This document shows positions 63,359-64,000 of a stretch of DNA of 64,000 nt, in pieces. The translations under genes were made by a program, and so were the position numbers. Source of the DNA: Leptospiraceae bacterium. GTDB taxonomy: Bacteria; Spirochaetota; Leptospiria; Leptospirales; Leptonemataceae. The stretch spans positions 62,001-126,000 of the forward strand of contig JAOACE010000016.1 in the NCBI GenBank assembly GCA_026418015.1, given 5' to 3'. Position 1 is the stretch's first letter, and each line of letters begins with the position of its first letter. The notes under the pieces were generated by a model. It saw nothing but the letters and a program-made list of their open reading frames with translations. It searched no databases and had not been told where the DNA came from.

Positions 63359-63650
63359 ATGGAAACAAAAACAATTACGATTTCTAAGAAAATATTTTTT
63401 TATAGCATTAAGATTTAAACAAATGATGACAAAATAGATTAAAAAAATATATACAGGATTGGATTATCTAGTATTTGTTATACTGAAACATTTTTTTTTG
63501 CAGTGTCGAAACTGTTCTATTGAATCAAACTAAAATTAGTTGTTTGATTATAATAAGTATAATATAGTATAAAAAAATAATATAAAAAATTTTGATTTAA
63601 AAAAATAATTTTGTATTGACTGTTTTATTTAGTTAATGTTTGTTGATATA
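63359..63650. other. AT-rich intergenic region
   Basis: Divergent space between the MFS gene and the last gene. It must hold promoters for both; a TTGACT at 63616-63621 is the best -35 candidate for the rightward gene but no well-spaced -10 follows. No RNA gene or conserved structure seen. Confidence 0.4.
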
Positions 63651-64000
63651 ATGAGAAAAAAAATATTTATATTGAGTGTCACATTATATTTGTTTTTATT
63701 TTCTTGTATTCATTTTAAAGAGCATCCCTTAGACCCTACAACGCCAAGGGGATATTTTTTGAGTTCTTTTCTTAGGAATTTTACCAATAGTTCCATCTAT
63801 CAAGAAGCGAAGGGAATTCTGGATGATTCTTTTGGTAATGGAAGTGGTTATGTTACTCTAAATATAAATAATGATAATGATCAGGGACAATCTCTTGCAA
63901 TCCAACCCGATGGAAAAATCTTACTCGGTGGTCAATGCTCTAACGGAAGCAATAACGATTTCTGCATTGCTCGTTTTAATTCCGATGGCACTTTGGATAC
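63651..64000 (+). CDS. Delta-60 repeat lipoprotein, 3' end missing
   Basis: Starts ATG at 63651; the signal peptide runs to LFLFSC, then a linker to residue 55. From about residue 56 the first delta-60 (beta-propeller-like) repeat is readable: ILDDSFGNGSGYVTL, then AIQPDGKILLGGQCSNGSNNDFCIARFNSDGTLD. The frame is still open at the edge, so more repeats are expected outside the window. Such proteins are surface or secreted repeat proteins of unknown ligand. Confidence 0.88.
   Translation, partial: MRKKIFILSVTLYLFLFSCIHFKEHPLDPTTPRGYFLSSFLRNFTNSSIYQEAKGILDDSFGNGSGYVTLNINNDNDQGQSLAIQPDGKILLGGQCSNGSNNDFCIARFNSDGTLD

Overview
The window is AT-rich DNA from a spirochaete, most likely a member or close relative of the Leptospirales. 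The evidence is: two tandem core-only FlaB flagellins of the spirochaete periplasmic type; many small lipoproteins with short, relaxed lipoboxes; a DUF1564-like protein (a family described from Leptospira); a TRL-type lipoprotein; and multi-domain c-di-GMP and SpoIIE-phosphatase signalling proteins typical of the group. The window is chromosomal: housekeeping genes (hslV, ispH, purB, ispD, ribF, rpmB, nth, uvrD/pcrA-like, rppH, aspS) are spread through it. I see no integrase, transposase, phage gene, rRNA, tRNA or CRISPR array.

Layout. Positions 1-6.5 kb: end of a lipoprotein gene, hslV and an exported protein, an SSF symporter and an EamA transporter whose divergent 5' ends overlap, and a methyltransferase/glycosyltransferase-like gene with a small membrane protein. 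Positions 6.5-8.4 kb: a decayed lipoprotein gene (one in-frame stop), a coiled-coil gene split by a frameshift in an A7 run, and a small Asp/His-rich lipoprotein whose promoter lies under a perfect 30-bp palindrome. Positions 8.4-15.2 kb: a cobalamin riboswitch followed by seven closely packed genes: three lipoproteins (one with a transcobalamin-like DUF4430 domain), a DUF6580 membrane protein, a TonB-dependent receptor, an EamA transporter and a beta-propeller lipoprotein. This looks like a cobalamin-capture system, analogous in layout to the Bacteroidetes BtuB/BtuG loci, and it is the most interesting part of the window. Positions 15.2-17.2 kb: flaB1 and flaB2, with leader hairpins (one a good CsrA-site match) and a strong terminator.

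Positions 17.2-38.8 kb hold mostly single genes and short operons: gltS plus a sphingosine-phosphate-lyase-like decarboxylase; an esterase lipoprotein and an RlmI-like methyltransferase; a PhnD-like binding lipoprotein followed by a chemoreceptor and a NicO-like membrane protein; ispH; a CoxE-like VWA protein; an M23 peptidase; a thioredoxin-fold protein; outer-membrane-like proteins; a diguanylate cyclase; purB; and a mosaic tandem pair of DUF29 genes.

Positions 38.8-49.9 kb form one long + strand run: SpoIIE phosphatase with TPRs, adenosine-deaminase family protein, KamA-type radical SAM enzyme, ispD, thpR, a REC-PAS-GGDEF-degenerate EAL regulator, a peroxiredoxin and ribF. Positions 50.8-53.8 kb carry rpmB, nth, a very divergent ANL (acyl-adenylating) protein and a SCO1-like protein. 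The remainder has a NamZ/DUF1343 lipoprotein, a thioesterase, a HAD phosphatase, a UvrD-type helicase, an OppD-type ATPase with rppH, aspS, an MFS transporter, and the start of a delta-60-repeat lipoprotein that runs off the right edge.
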